Positions 32,989 to 41,453 of a stretch of 64,000 bases of DNA are shown here, in pieces. A model generated the notes under the pieces. The model was not told where the DNA came from. It saw only the letters and a list, made by a program, of their open reading frames with translations, and made no database searches. Source of the stretch: Orlajensenia stereocauli (GTDB taxonomy: Bacteria > Actinomycetota > Actinomycetes > Actinomycetales > Microbacteriaceae); assembly GCF_039548895.1 (NCBI RefSeq), contig NZ_JBCLVG010000002.1; one strand, given 5' to 3'. Positions within the stretch are counted from its first letter, which is position 1, and each line of letters opens with the position of its first letter. A program made the position numbers and the translations under genes.

Positions 32989-33660
32989 TCAGGCGACGGC
33001 CGAGCAGTGACGCGGACCGGCGGGCGGCGCCTCCGGCAAGGGAGCCGCATCCGTCGCGTCGTGCACGATCTCGCCGGCGCCGATCGTGAGGTCGGCGCGC
33101 TCGCCGAGGAGACGCGACGGCTCAGTCTCGAGGTCGTAGAGGTTCGACGACCAGGTGACGATCGGCGCGGGCTCCGACGCGCACGACGCCGAGGGAGTCC
33201 ACGGCGTGCCAGGCCCAGGCGCCCTCGGCCGTGTAGCCGCGCAACGCGGCATCCAAGCCCAAGCGCTCGGCACCAGTCCACGACGAGCGGCCATCGAGGC
33301 CGGCTCGGTTCAGGGCCGACTACAGACCGACTAGCGGGTCCATCTCGCCGACCTGCCAGTCGCTCGACATCGCCACGTGCGCGCCCGACTCGGCCAGGGA
33401 ACGGAAGCGCCAGGCTCGGCTCCAGCGCTGCTCGCCGACGTTGTCCATCCAGGTGCCGCCGACGAGATCGGGGGAGCACTGGCGGGGCTGCATCGCCGCC
33501 GTCACGCCCAGTTGCGCGAAGCGCGGCAGGTCGTCAGGGTGCAGGCACTCGACGTGCACGATGCCGTGGCGGCGGTCGCGGGTGCCGTTGGTGCGGGCGG
33601 CGTGCTCGATGGCGTCGATGGCGTCGAGGGCGATTCGGATGCCGCCGTACTCATCTAACA
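32989..33660 (-). pseudogene. Amidohydrolase 3'-fragment, remnant 1
   Basis: This stretch matches the last ~220 codons of the intact amidohydrolase (36294-37970), in the same orientation and down to the terminal HCSAVA-stop. The match is split over reading frames: the segment with HAARTNGTRDRRHGIVHVE reads to about 33320, then the frame shifts and the segment ending RHCSAVA continues. The 5' two thirds are missing. It cannot encode a working enzyme and probably arose by duplication and decay. Confidence 0.85.
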
Positions 33661-33724
33661 CGGTCACCATATGGGGATCTGGAAGTGAAAGCTATGTCGG
33701 CCGTGCTGGCTCGAGATCGGGGAA

Positions 33725-34336
33725 TCACAGACCCAGGTGCTTTCGAGCGGAAGCGATGTGGATCGAGATGGGGGTGCCGCTGGTGAGCGATTCGAAGTCT
33801 CGCTCCCATCGATCGATGTTCGGGTTTCCGTCGCGAATCTCGCTAGCCAGTTCTTCGATTGTGAAACTTGAGATCTCAACCGGGTTTCCGAGGGCGACAC
33901 TCACTTCATTAGAGAATTCCTCGAGTCGTCGATCTCGATCGCCGGGGTCATTTCGCCAAATCACAAGGAGGGCCAACGGGGTGTTTGCTCCCTCTTCAGC
34001 GTAGCCAGCAAGGGCTGCCTGGCCCTCAGAGACTCGGGTAATTGAGCGAGCGAGCAGGTCCCTCGCTCGGAGGCCAGATTCCAGAATCTCAAGTACGGCT
34101 GGCCAGAGGATGTGATCCTTGTTCAGAGTGTGCAACTTCGCTGACCCAATGCGCGTCGAGTGGACCAGGCCGATCGATGCCAGATCGTCGAGCGCTCTCT
34201 GGACCGAGCGCTGCGGCACATCCACCTCAACTTGAATTCCTCGCCCCGTGTGTGCGCGATCTGTTTCATTCAACTGCCAGAGAACCCTTGCGGCCGCCCG
34301 ACCGATGAGGTCAGCCCCCGGATGCACGAGATCCAT
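33725..34336 (-). CDS. Winged-helix protein with nucleotidyltransferase-like domain
   Basis: A 203-residue protein. Residues ~10-75 form a winged helix (RVLWQLNETDRAHTGRGIQVE, PQRSVQRALDDLASIGLVHS). The rest resembles an MNT-type minimal nucleotidyltransferase fold with LALLVIWRNDP in the position of the usual G-S-x-A/D-x-D strand, though the catalytic acidic pair is not clear. Such fusions occur in toxin-antitoxin and defence regions. ATG at 34336 follows AAAGGGAG, and a TATAAT promoter with direct repeats lies upstream. The gene is AT-richer than its neighbours and sits between two amidohydrolase remnants, so it was probably acquired by transfer. Confidence 0.65.
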   Translation of the reverse strand: MDLVHPGADLIGRAAARVLWQLNETDRAHTGRGIQVEVDVPQRSVQRALDDLASIGLVHSTRIGSAKLHTLNKDHILWPAVLEILESGLRARDLLARSITRVSEGQAALAGYAEEGANTPLALLVIWRNDPGDRDRRLEEFSNEVSVALGNPVEISSFTIEELASEIRDGNPNIDRWERDFESLTSGTPISIHIASARKHLGL

Positions 34337-34355
34337 TTTGACTCCCTTTCTGTAG

Positions 34356-34390
34356 TGAGCCAATTATAGCACATATGAGCCAAATCTGAC
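34356..34390 (-). promoter_or_regulatory. Promoter with direct TTGGCTCA repeats
   Basis: On the minus strand a perfect TATAAT (34363-34368) has GTCAGA 16 bp upstream (34385-34390). Two exact TTGGCTCA octamers (34376-34383 and 34356-34363), 20 bp apart, flank or overlap the -10. Two same-face half-sites suggest binding by the encoded winged-helix protein. Confidence 0.6.
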
Positions 34391-34433
34391 CCACCCCCTC
34401 TTCGCATTGCGTAGGCGTGGTTGACCTCACAAA

Positions 34434-35016
34434 GCGACCGCTTCACCGCGGCCGAACAATGGTGCGTTCCTGCGGGGGCACCTCGGGCAGGGACGCAGTA
34501 TCTGTCGCGTCGTGGACGATCTCGCCGGCGACGATCGTGAGGTCGGCGCGCTCGGTGAGGGGGCGACGAGCGCCCGTCGAGCCCGGCCCGCGTCAGCGCT
34601 GAGTACAGGCCGACCAGCGGGTCCATCTCTCCGACGTGCCAGCCACTCGAGAGGGCCACGTGAGCGCCCGAGTCGGCGAGGGAGCGGAAGCGCCAGGCAA
34701 GGCTCCAGCGTTGCTCGCCGACGTTGTCCATCCAGGCGCCGCCGACGAGGTCGGGGGAGCAGTGGCGGGGCTGCATCGCGGCGGTCACGCCCAAAGTAGC
34801 GAAGCGCGGCAGGTCGTCGGGGTCCAGGCACTCGACGTGCACGATGCCGTGGCGGCGGTCGCGGGTGCCGTTGGTGCGTGCAGCGTGCTCGATGGCGTCG
34901 AGGGCGATTCGGATGCCGCCGTCTCCCGTCGCGTGGGTGTGGGACTGGAAGCCCAAGCGGTCGAGCTCGGTGACGATGCGGGTGAGCTCGCCGAGCGGCG
35001 CGCTCGGTGGCCCGGA
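34434..35016 (-). pseudogene. Amidohydrolase 3'-fragment, remnant 2
   Basis: A second degenerate copy of the amidohydrolase 3' region, same orientation. Its first readable frame has GFQSHTHATGDGGIRIALDA and CSPDLVGGAWMDNVGEQRW, nearly identical to the intact gene. Relative to it about 170 bp are deleted near 34570, which shifts the frame, though a THHCSA-like end remains. Homology starts abruptly near 35016, about 300 codons into the intact sequence. Confidence 0.85.
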
Positions 35017-35321
35017 CGGTGTCGCTCGTGATCACGGGACGGCGGCCGGTATCAACCTCGTAACGGCGCTGCCAACCCGCAACGTGCCCGGACTCACGCC
35101 GAGAAGCTCCGCGACAGGACAGGACTCTTGCTCCGACGCGACACGCGACTGGACGCCGTGCGCGAGCGCTTCGGCGCGGCATCGGTCGCTCAGGCGGCGC
35201 AAATCGGTCTCTATCCGGGGTAGTCGAGTCCGATGGTGCCCGAGCACGAGTACGCACAACCTCCTCCGGTCGCACCGGAGTGCTCCCTCCCGCGCGAGCG
35301 GCGAACCCCTACGGTTGTCGT
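35017..35321. other. Gap with a possible C-terminal gene remnant
   Basis: About 305 nt between remnant 2 and the alcohol dehydrogenase. A plus-strand frame ending at 35223 reads EKLRDRTGLLLRRDTRLDAV and RERFGAASVAQAAQIG-like sequence. It could be the tail of a lost gene but has no start. I do not name it. Confidence 0.4.
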
Positions 35322-36280
35322 GTGCGCGCCTGGGTCTATGAACGATACGGTTCCGTCGATGAACTGCAGCTCCTCGAGGTACCGACGCCGGTGCCCGGCG
35401 GTGGCGAGGTTCTCGTGGAGGTCGTCGCGACCTCGGTCAACCTGTCGGACTGGGAGGCGTTGCAGGGCAGCCCCGGCTACGCCCGCTTCGACGGGCTGCG
35501 ACGCCCCCGAACCAAGATCCTCGGATCCGACATCGCCGGACGCATCGTCGCGGTCGGCGACGGCGTCACCGGGTTCCGGGTCGGCGACGAGGTGTACGGC
35601 GACAACATCCGAAAGCGCGGCGGATTCGCCGAGTACGCGGTGATGCCGGTGACGGCGCTCTCGCCCAAGCAACCTGCCTTGACGTTCGCCGAGGCATCCA
35701 CCATCCCGCAGGCGGGGGCAATCGCCCAGCAGGCCATAGCGTCAGGGCGACCGGGGCGGCGGCTGTTGATCAACGGCGCCGGTGGCGGCTCGGGCAGTTT
35801 CATGATCAGCTCGCTGTGGCGAAGGGCATGCACGTGACCGCGGTCGACAACGCGGAGAAGCTTGAATTCATGAAAGGACTGGGGGCGCACGAGACGATCG
35901 ACTACCGGCGCACCGACTTCACACGCACGGGCCCCTACGACCTCATCATCGACCTCGTCGCACGGCGATCGGTGTTCGCGTACAGGCGAGCGCTCGGCCC
36001 GCACGGACGGTGTCTGATGGTCGGCGGCACCCTGCGAACGATGCTCCGGATGCTCACGGTCGGCACGATCCTCGGAGCCCTCACCCGCACACGCCTCGGA
36101 GTGCTCTTCGTCCGTGAGGGAGCAGGCAACTTCGACCAGCTCGCCGCCCAGTGCGCCGCGGGTACGATCGACATCCACACCGACCGCACGTTCCCTCTCG
36201 CGGAGGTGCCTGCGGCTCTCGCCTTCCACGGTGAGGGGAGGGCGCTCGGCAAGGTCGTCGTCATCGTGCGCGACAGCTGA
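35322..36280 (+). pseudogene. Frameshifted zinc-independent alcohol dehydrogenase/quinone reductase
   Basis: An MDR-family NAD(P)-dependent oxidoreductase in two frames. The first part (GTG 35322) reads VRAWVYERYGSVDELQLLEV through GSDIAGRIVAVGDGV and the NAD-site INGAGGGSGSFMI, then stops at 35837. The second reads AKGMHVTAVDNAEKLEFMKG to the natural end IVRDS at 36280. The frames join if one C is restored after 35807 (ATC-CAG-CTC instead of ATCAGCTC). With it the length (~319 residues) and all blocks fit the family. Either a young single-base loss or a sequencing error. Confidence 0.85.
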
Positions 36281-36293
36281 GGCGCCCTGGCCC

Positions 36294-37970
36294 CTACGCC
36301 ACTGCCGAGCAGTGGTGCGTGCCGGCAGGAGGTGCTTCCGGCAGCGCGGCTGCATCCGTCGCGTCGTACACGATCTCGCCGGCGACGATCGTGAGGTCGG
36401 CGCGCTCACCGAGTAGGCGCGAAGGGTCGGGCTCGAGCTCGTAGAGGTTCGACGACCAGGTGACGAGGTCGGCTCGAGCGCCCACCCGCACGACGCCGAG
36501 CGAGTCCTCGGCGTGCCAGGCCCAGGCGCCCTCGGTCGTGTAGCCGCGCAACGCGGCGTCCAAGCCCAGACGCTCGGCGCCAGTCCACGACGAGCGACCA
36601 TCGAGGCCCGCCCGCGTCAGCGCTGAGTAGAGGCCGACCAGCGGGTCCATCTCACCGACCTGCCAGTCGCTCGACAACGCGACGTGGGCGCCCGACTCGG
36701 TCAAGGAGCGGAAGCGCCAGGCGCGGCTCCAGCGCTGCTCGCCGACGTTGTCCATCCAGGTACCGCCGACGAGGTCGGGGGAGCAGTGGCGGGGCTGCAT
36801 GGCGGCCGTCACGCCGAGAGCGGCGAAGCGGGGCAGGTCGTCGGGGTGCAGGCACTCGACGTGCACGATGCCGTGGCGGCGGTCGCTGGTGCCGTTGGTG
36901 CGGGCGGCGTGCTCGATGGCGTCGAGGGCGATGCGGATGCCGCCGTCTCCCGTGGCGTGCGTGTGGGTCTGGAAGCCCAGGCGGTCGAGCTCGGTGACGA
37001 TGCGGGTGAGCTCGCCGAGGGGTGCGCTCGGGTGGCCGCGGTGACCCGGGCGGTTGGCGTAGTCGTCGAGCATCCACGCCGTGTGCGGCTCGATCACGTC
37101 GTCCGCGTAGAGCTTGACCGGGCCGAAACGCAGGCGCGCGTCGACGGGGGCCGAGTCGACGGCCTCGCGCAGATCCGCACGGAAGGAGGCATCCGCATCC
37201 ATCGGGTGGAAGAGGGCGGCGATGACGCGGCTCGAGAGTTCGCCCTCATCGCGGGCGCGGAACAGCAGGTCCATCTCGGCGAGCGGCACCTGCGGCTCGA
37301 CCACAGTGGTGATGCCGGTGGCGCGGGCCATGCGCAGGCTGGTGAGCAGCTTGCGGTAGCGGCGCTCTGGCGAGTACATGGGGATGTCGCGCTGCAGGGC
37401 GGCGAGGCCGGCGGTGGTCATGGCGCTCGTGTAGAAGTCGGTGACCCAGCCGGTGGGTTCTCCCGTGACCGCGTCGATCTCGGGGTTGCCCCACGCGATG
37501 CTGTCGGCGCGACGGATGCCGAGGGCTCGCACCGCCACGTCATTGAGCCACACGGAGTGCTGGTCGTAGGTGGTGACGAAGACGGGGCGGTCGGTGAGGC
37601 CGGCGAGGTCGGACGCGCGTGGGCGACGGCCCGCCACGACGGAGTAGACGGCGTTCTCGGCGCAGATCCAGTCGAGGTCGGGGCGGGCGTCGACGAGGGT
37701 GCGGATGCGGCGGCGCACCTCCGCGAGCGTCTCGGCGCCCTCGAGGGAGACGGCATCCGCGTCGAAACCGAGCAGCAGGTGGTTGTGGCTGTCGATGATG
37801 CCGGGGGTGACCAGGCGGCCTTCGAGATCGATAGTGCGGCGGGCGGATGGCGCGTCTTCGCCGGGGCCGACGTACGTGATGCGTCCGCCGGTGGTGCCGA
37901 CGGCCTCGGCGGTGGGCTGGGCGTCGTCGAAGGTGCGCACGAGTCCGCCGGTGAGCAGGAGGTCGATCAT
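36294..37970 (-). CDS. Amidohydrolase family protein (YtcJ-like)
   Basis: A 558-residue metal-dependent hydrolase of the amidohydrolase 3 branch. It opens MIDLLLTGGLVRTFDD, with PGIIDSHNHLL holding the HxH metal pair, a central HATGDGGIRIALDAIEHA, and a late ALSSDWQVGEMDP with the Asp typical of the family. Substrate unknown. Its start overlaps the stop of the APC permease (ATGA), so a transported compound, perhaps an amide, is likely hydrolysed by it. Two decayed copies of its 3' part lie at 32989 and 34434. Confidence 0.88.
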   Translation of the reverse strand: MIDLLLTGGLVRTFDDAQPTAEAVGTTGGRITYVGPGEDAPSARRTIDLEGRLVTPGIIDSHNHLLLGFDADAVSLEGAETLAEVRRRIRTLVDARPDLDWICAENAVYSVVAGRRPRASDLAGLTDRPVFVTTYDQHSVWLNDVAVRALGIRRADSIAWGNPEIDAVTGEPTGWVTDFYTSAMTTAGLAALQRDIPMYSPERRYRKLLTSLRMARATGITTVVEPQVPLAEMDLLFRARDEGELSSRVIAALFHPMDADASFRADLREAVDSAPVDARLRFGPVKLYADDVIEPHTAWMLDDYANRPGHRGHPSAPLGELTRIVTELDRLGFQTHTHATGDGGIRIALDAIEHAARTNGTSDRRHGIVHVECLHPDDLPRFAALGVTAAMQPRHCSPDLVGGTWMDNVGEQRWSRAWRFRSLTESGAHVALSSDWQVGEMDPLVGLYSALTRAGLDGRSSWTGAERLGLDAALRGYTTEGAWAWHAEDSLGVVRVGARADLVTWSSNLYELEPDPSRLLGERADLTIVAGEIVYDATDAAALPEAPPAGTHHCSAVA

Positions 37971-39505
37971 GCGCTGGGGTCCTTCGGTGCGGCAGCCGCG
38001 GTGGCGTTGGCGGAGGATGCGGTGGTGTCGTCGGTGGCGGATGCTGCGGCATCCGTCGTCTCCTCGGCCTCAGCATCCAGCAGCACGAGGTGTGTGCCCG
38101 AGCGCGGCCGGAGGTAGGCGTAGTAGTAGAGGAAGCCGGCGGCGACGATGCTGACCGAGATGGTGAGGCTGAGCCACTGCGCGGGATCGAGCACGGCGCT
38201 CAGGATGATGCCGGCGATGACGACGATCGCCGCGATCGGCGGCAGCGGGAAGAGCGGCATCCGGTAGGCACCCTCTGTAGCCTTGCGACGGTGGTTCACC
38301 AGGGCGGCCAACGCGATGAAGAGGTAGCTGAAGGCGACGGTTGATCCGGTGGCGGTGAGCAGCACGTCGAGCGGGATGAAGCAGGCGAGCAGGGCGATGA
38401 CGCCCATGGTGGCCGTGGCGACGACCGGCACGCGCGACCCGGAGGTGACCCGACTGAGCGGACGCGACAGGGCACGGGGGAGCGCGTTGTCGCGGGCGGC
38501 CGTGTAGAGGAGGCGCCCCGCCTGGAGCGCGATGGCGATGATGGCGTTGATGATGGCCAGCGCGATGGCGATGAGCACGATGAGGCTCACGGTGTCGCCG
38601 GCGTTCTCGGCCAGGAACGACTCGACAGGGAGGGCATCGCCGAAGAGCGCGGGCAGGCTCGATGCGCCGAGCAGGATGGCCGTGAGCGGCACGACCTCTG
38701 CCACGACGGTGATGACGCAGCTCAGGATGACGGCCTTGGCGATGGAGCGGGTGGCGTTCTTGGTCTCCTCTGAGAAGTAGACGGCTCCGCCGTATCCGTT
38801 GTAGGCGAAGATGCCCTGCGTGACGGCGAGCAGCAGGCCGCCGATGGCGAGCGGGGCCACTGCATTCGTCGACGGGTCGAGGAACTCGGGGCTGAGCAGG
38901 GCTGCGGGCGAGCGCTCGATGTGGATGAAGCCGAGCACCGCGAGCAGGCCGAGCGCGGCGAACTCGATGAACAGGAACACGCCGGTGAGCCAGGCGTTGG
39001 TACGGATGTTGAAGCACGCCGTGACTGTGGCCAGCGCCACAACCACGAGGGCGGTGCCGAGTGGCGAGAGGCCGGCGATGGCGACGCCGAGGTAGTCGGC
39101 GACGCCCAGGCCGAAGACCGCGAGGATGAGCGGCAGCGAGACCAGGCTGACGAAAAACGTGGCGACGCCGAAGGCCGGGCCGAGCGCACGGGTGACGAGC
39201 GAGTAGTCGCCGCCCGAGACCGGGTAGGCGCTGGCGAGCTCGCCGTAGCAGAAGGCGATCATGATGCTCACGACGCCGGCGATGATGAACGCCCAGAACA
39301 CTCCGGTGCCGTAGCTGGCGAGGGCGGCGCCGCCGAGGATGAAGACGCTCGACGCCGGCGAGATGGACGAGAGCGTGATGAGCACGTTGCCGCCGACGCC
39401 CAGTCTACGGGCGAGCCGGGGCTGTTCGGCGTGCTCGACCTCGGCGGGCGTGGGGAGGTTCGGTTGCTGCTTCGCGTGCTCGGTGGCTGCTGCGCTGGAG
39501 TCCAT
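37967..39505 (-). CDS. APC-family amino acid/amine permease
   Basis: A 512-residue transporter with about twelve hydrophobic segments. The first shows SSISPASSVFILGGAAL. The helix 1-8 pattern and GGDYSLVTRALGP fit the APC superfamily. About 40 Ala/Thr/Ser-rich residues with poly-Ala tracts form the C-terminal tail. It precedes the amidohydrolase with ATGA overlap and is transcribed away from the TetR gene at 39622, which probably regulates the pair through operators in the shared 116-nt gap. Confidence 0.88.
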   Translation of the reverse strand: MDSSAAATEHAKQQPNLPTPAEVEHAEQPRLARRLGVGGNVLITLSSISPASSVFILGGAALASYGTGVFWAFIIAGVVSIMIAFCYGELASAYPVSGGDYSLVTRALGPAFGVATFFVSLVSLPLILAVFGLGVADYLGVAIAGLSPLGTALVVVALATVTACFNIRTNAWLTGVFLFIEFAALGLLAVLGFIHIERSPAALLSPEFLDPSTNAVAPLAIGGLLLAVTQGIFAYNGYGGAVYFSEETKNATRSIAKAVILSCVITVVAEVVPLTAILLGASSLPALFGDALPVESFLAENAGDTVSLIVLIAIALAIINAIIAIALQAGRLLYTAARDNALPRALSRPLSRVTSGSRVPVVATATMGVIALLACFIPLDVLLTATGSTVAFSYLFIALAALVNHRRKATEGAYRMPLFPLPPIAAIVVIAGIILSAVLDPAQWLSLTISVSIVAAGFLYYYAYLRPRSGTHLVLLDAEAEETTDAAASATDDTTASSANATAAAAPKDPSA

Positions 39506-39562
39506 CGGTCATCCGTTCTCTGCTCGGGCTGTGCTGGGGGTGCTGCTCGTGGCGCGAGTTCT

Positions 39563-39618
39563 TTGACGCCTGCGTCAAGGAATCTGAGGATGGTGTCATT
39601 CTTTTGCGCTAGTGTCAA
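39563..39618. promoter_or_regulatory. TetR-type operators in the divergent permease/TetR promoter
   Basis: TTGACGCCTGCGTCAA (39563-39578) is a 7-2-7 perfect inverted repeat. TTTGCGCTAGTGTCAA (39603-39618) matches it at 10 of 16 positions and ends 3 nt before the TetR start. Their centres are 40 bp apart. Both probably bind the TetR protein, controlling itself and the permease-amidohydrolase operon. Confidence 0.65.
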
Positions 39619-39621
39619 GGA

Positions 39622-40224
39622 ATGGCGCGACCGAAGAAGCAAGAAGCCAGGCGAGCGGATCTCGTTGAGGCTGCGCTCGCCGCAGTCTCCGAGCACGGTC
39701 TGCGATCGCTCTCGCTCGCGGATGTCGCCACTCAGGCCGGGCTCACGCGCGGGGCGATCCTCTACTACTACGACGACCTCGACGAGCTGCTGCGCGAGGC
39801 TCATCGCGCCGGGCTCGAGCGGTTCTGCGACGCGCGGGACGCTGTCGTCGCCGGCATCGTCGCACCTCAGGAGCAGCTGGCCGCCGCCATCCGCGAGGGC
39901 CTGCCGAGCGGGCCGGATGACGCACTCATGCAGTTGCTCTACGAGTTCGACGTGCTCGCCGGCACGTCGGAATTGCACGACGAGCTGGTGGAGCGGATGT
40001 ACCTCCGCCAATTGGCGACCTACTCCGGCGTGATCTCGCGGGGCGTTGAGGCGGGCGTGTTCGCGCCCCCGTTGTCGGTGGAGCAGCTCGCGATGAACCT
40101 GGTGGCGCTCGAGGATGCTTACGGGTTGCACATCGTGGCGGGGAACTCACTCGTGACCGTGGCGTCGGCGGAGGCTGCGATGCGTGCGGTGGCGGACAAT
40201 CTGGGGTGTCCGACGGCTGTGTGA
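39622..40224 (+). CDS. TetR-family transcriptional regulator
   Basis: A 200-residue TetR-type repressor. The N-terminal helix-turn-helix is RRADLVEAALAAVSEHGLRS with LADVATQAGLTRGAILYYYDDLDELL. The C-terminal ligand domain is helical without a recognisable motif. The start is preceded by AAGG within the second operator. Its divergent position to the APC permease suggests that it responds to the permease substrate. Confidence 0.9.
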   Translation: MARPKKQEARRADLVEAALAAVSEHGLRSLSLADVATQAGLTRGAILYYYDDLDELLREAHRAGLERFCDARDAVVAGIVAPQEQLAAAIREGLPSGPDDALMQLLYEFDVLAGTSELHDELVERMYLRQLATYSGVISRGVEAGVFAPPLSVEQLAMNLVALEDAYGLHIVAGNSLVTVASAEAAMRAVADNLGCPTAV

Positions 40225-40315
40225 CCGGGTGGTCTGAATGCGCTTCGGGCGGTCGCTTCGCTCGGCCCTCAGCGAGCGTGTGACACCGGGGGAGGGTCGG
40301 CGTATCGTCGGAGAC

Positions 40316-40612
40316 ATGTGTAGGAACATCCGCTGCCTCCACAACTTCGCGCCGGCGACTACCGACGACGAGGTGCGAGAGGCTGCTCTGCAATTCGTCC
40401 GGAAGACCAGTGGGTCGACGCATCCGTCGCGCGCAAATTCGGAGGCGTTCGACCGCGCGATCGATGAGATCGCAGCCGCCACTCGGCGCATGCTCGACGA
40501 GCTGGTCACGAGTGCCCCGCCGAAGACTCGGGAGGCGGAGGCGGTCAAGGGCCGCCAGCGTCACGAGAAGCGCATGGAGCGCGAGGTTCGGATTCGCACG
40601 GCTGCGGTGTGA
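40316..40612 (+). CDS. DUF2277-family protein
   Basis: A 98-residue protein starting MCRNIRCLHNFAPATTDDEV and containing QFVRKTSGSTHPSRAN and ARRMLDEL-like helices, the DUF2277 signature. Function is unknown; the MCRNIR start is invariant in the family and may bind metal through Cys2. The conserved start fixes the ATG at 40316. Repeat C follows 8 nt after the stop. Confidence 0.9.
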   Translation: MCRNIRCLHNFAPATTDDEVREAALQFVRKTSGSTHPSRANSEAFDRAIDEIAAATRRMLDELVTSAPPKTREAEAVKGRQRHEKRMEREVRIRTAAV

Positions 40613-40620
40613 CGCGGCGA

Positions 40621-40672
40621 GGGTGGTCTCGATACGCGGGTCCGCTGCGCTCGCTCGCTACTCGACCAACGA
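40621..40672. repeat. REP-like repeat C, copy 1
   Basis: GGGTGGTCTCGATACGCGG then TGCGCTCGCTCGCTACTCGACCAACG. The ends (GGTCTCGA and TACTCGACC) can form a hairpin. It lies between convergent genes and its last part encodes the final codons of the minus-strand reductase gene. Copies also at 48744 and 56744. Confidence 0.85.
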
Positions 40673-41218
40673 TGAGGGCCGGGGCTCGTAGCGCAACGCC
40701 ATCGCACCCGAGCTGAAGTCCTGCCTGCTCACGAGCTCGAGGTCGACGACCTTCGAGAGTCCGGCGAAGAGGGTCGGGCCGTGGCCGACCAAGCGCGGAT
40801 GCACCACGAACTCGTACTCGTCGATCAGCCCCAGGTTGGCCAGCGCCAGCGGCAGGGTCACGCCGCCGACGTAGAGTCCCTTGCCCGGCTCCTGCTTCAG
40901 CCGCGTGACGGCCTCGCCCAGATCGCCGCGCACGAGCTCCGAGTTCCAGTCGAGGTCGGTCAGGGTGCTCGACACGACGTACTTCTTCGCAGCGTCGATG
41001 TTCTCGGCGAATGGATGCGTCCACTCGGGCATCTCGTCTGACAGCGGCAGACGCCAGGCCGACTCCATCATCTGGTACGTCACCCGGCCGAAGATGAGCG
41101 CGTCGGCCCGGGCGAGGATCTCGGCGGAATGTCGGTGCAGTTCCTCGTCGGTGAGTCCCACGCGGTGGTCGACGCATCCGTCGAGAGTGACGTTGATTGA
41201 GTAGCGAAGCGGTCGCAT
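40658..41218 (-). CDS. Dihydrofolate reductase/RibD C-terminal-like protein
   Basis: A 186-residue protein of the DHFR-like RibD C-terminal family, probably an NADPH-dependent reductase of unknown substrate. It starts MRPLRYSINVTLDGCVDHRVG and contains ALIFGRVTYQMME, KKYVVSSTL and GLYVGGVTLPLALANLGLIDEY, as in many actinobacterial YwjB/YyaP-like proteins. ATG at 41218 gives the family N-terminus. The last residues (SSLVE) and stop come from repeat C, so the natural terminus may have been replaced. Confidence 0.88.
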   Translation of the reverse strand: MRPLRYSINVTLDGCVDHRVGLTDEELHRHSAEILARADALIFGRVTYQMMESAWRLPLSDEMPEWTHPFAENIDAAKKYVVSSTLTDLDWNSELVRGDLGEAVTRLKQEPGKGLYVGGVTLPLALANLGLIDEYEFVVHPRLVGHGPTLFAGLSKVVDLELVSRQDFSSGAMALRYEPRPSSLVE

Positions 41219-41453
41219 GGGGCAAGGGTAGCGAACGGGCGGATGTCGGGGCGAGGCCGGTGAGCCCATCGAGCCCGACGGGACCAAGTCCGATTCGGCC
41301 CACAGACGCGATCCGGGGCGCCAAACGCGAGCCCCACCGAAGGCTGGCAGTCTCGCCCATTTCCGCCCGCCCCCGGGACAAGTGGGATACCGTCCGGGGT
41401 GGGACATCTCGAGTGGTCTCTGCGGGCCGTGGGCCCGCGAGGGGGGGCTCCAC

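Noticed and set aside
35041..35223. Possible DinB-like C-terminal remnant
   Set aside because: LDAVRERFG is reminiscent of Y-family polymerase tails but the region is too short and lacks other motifs.
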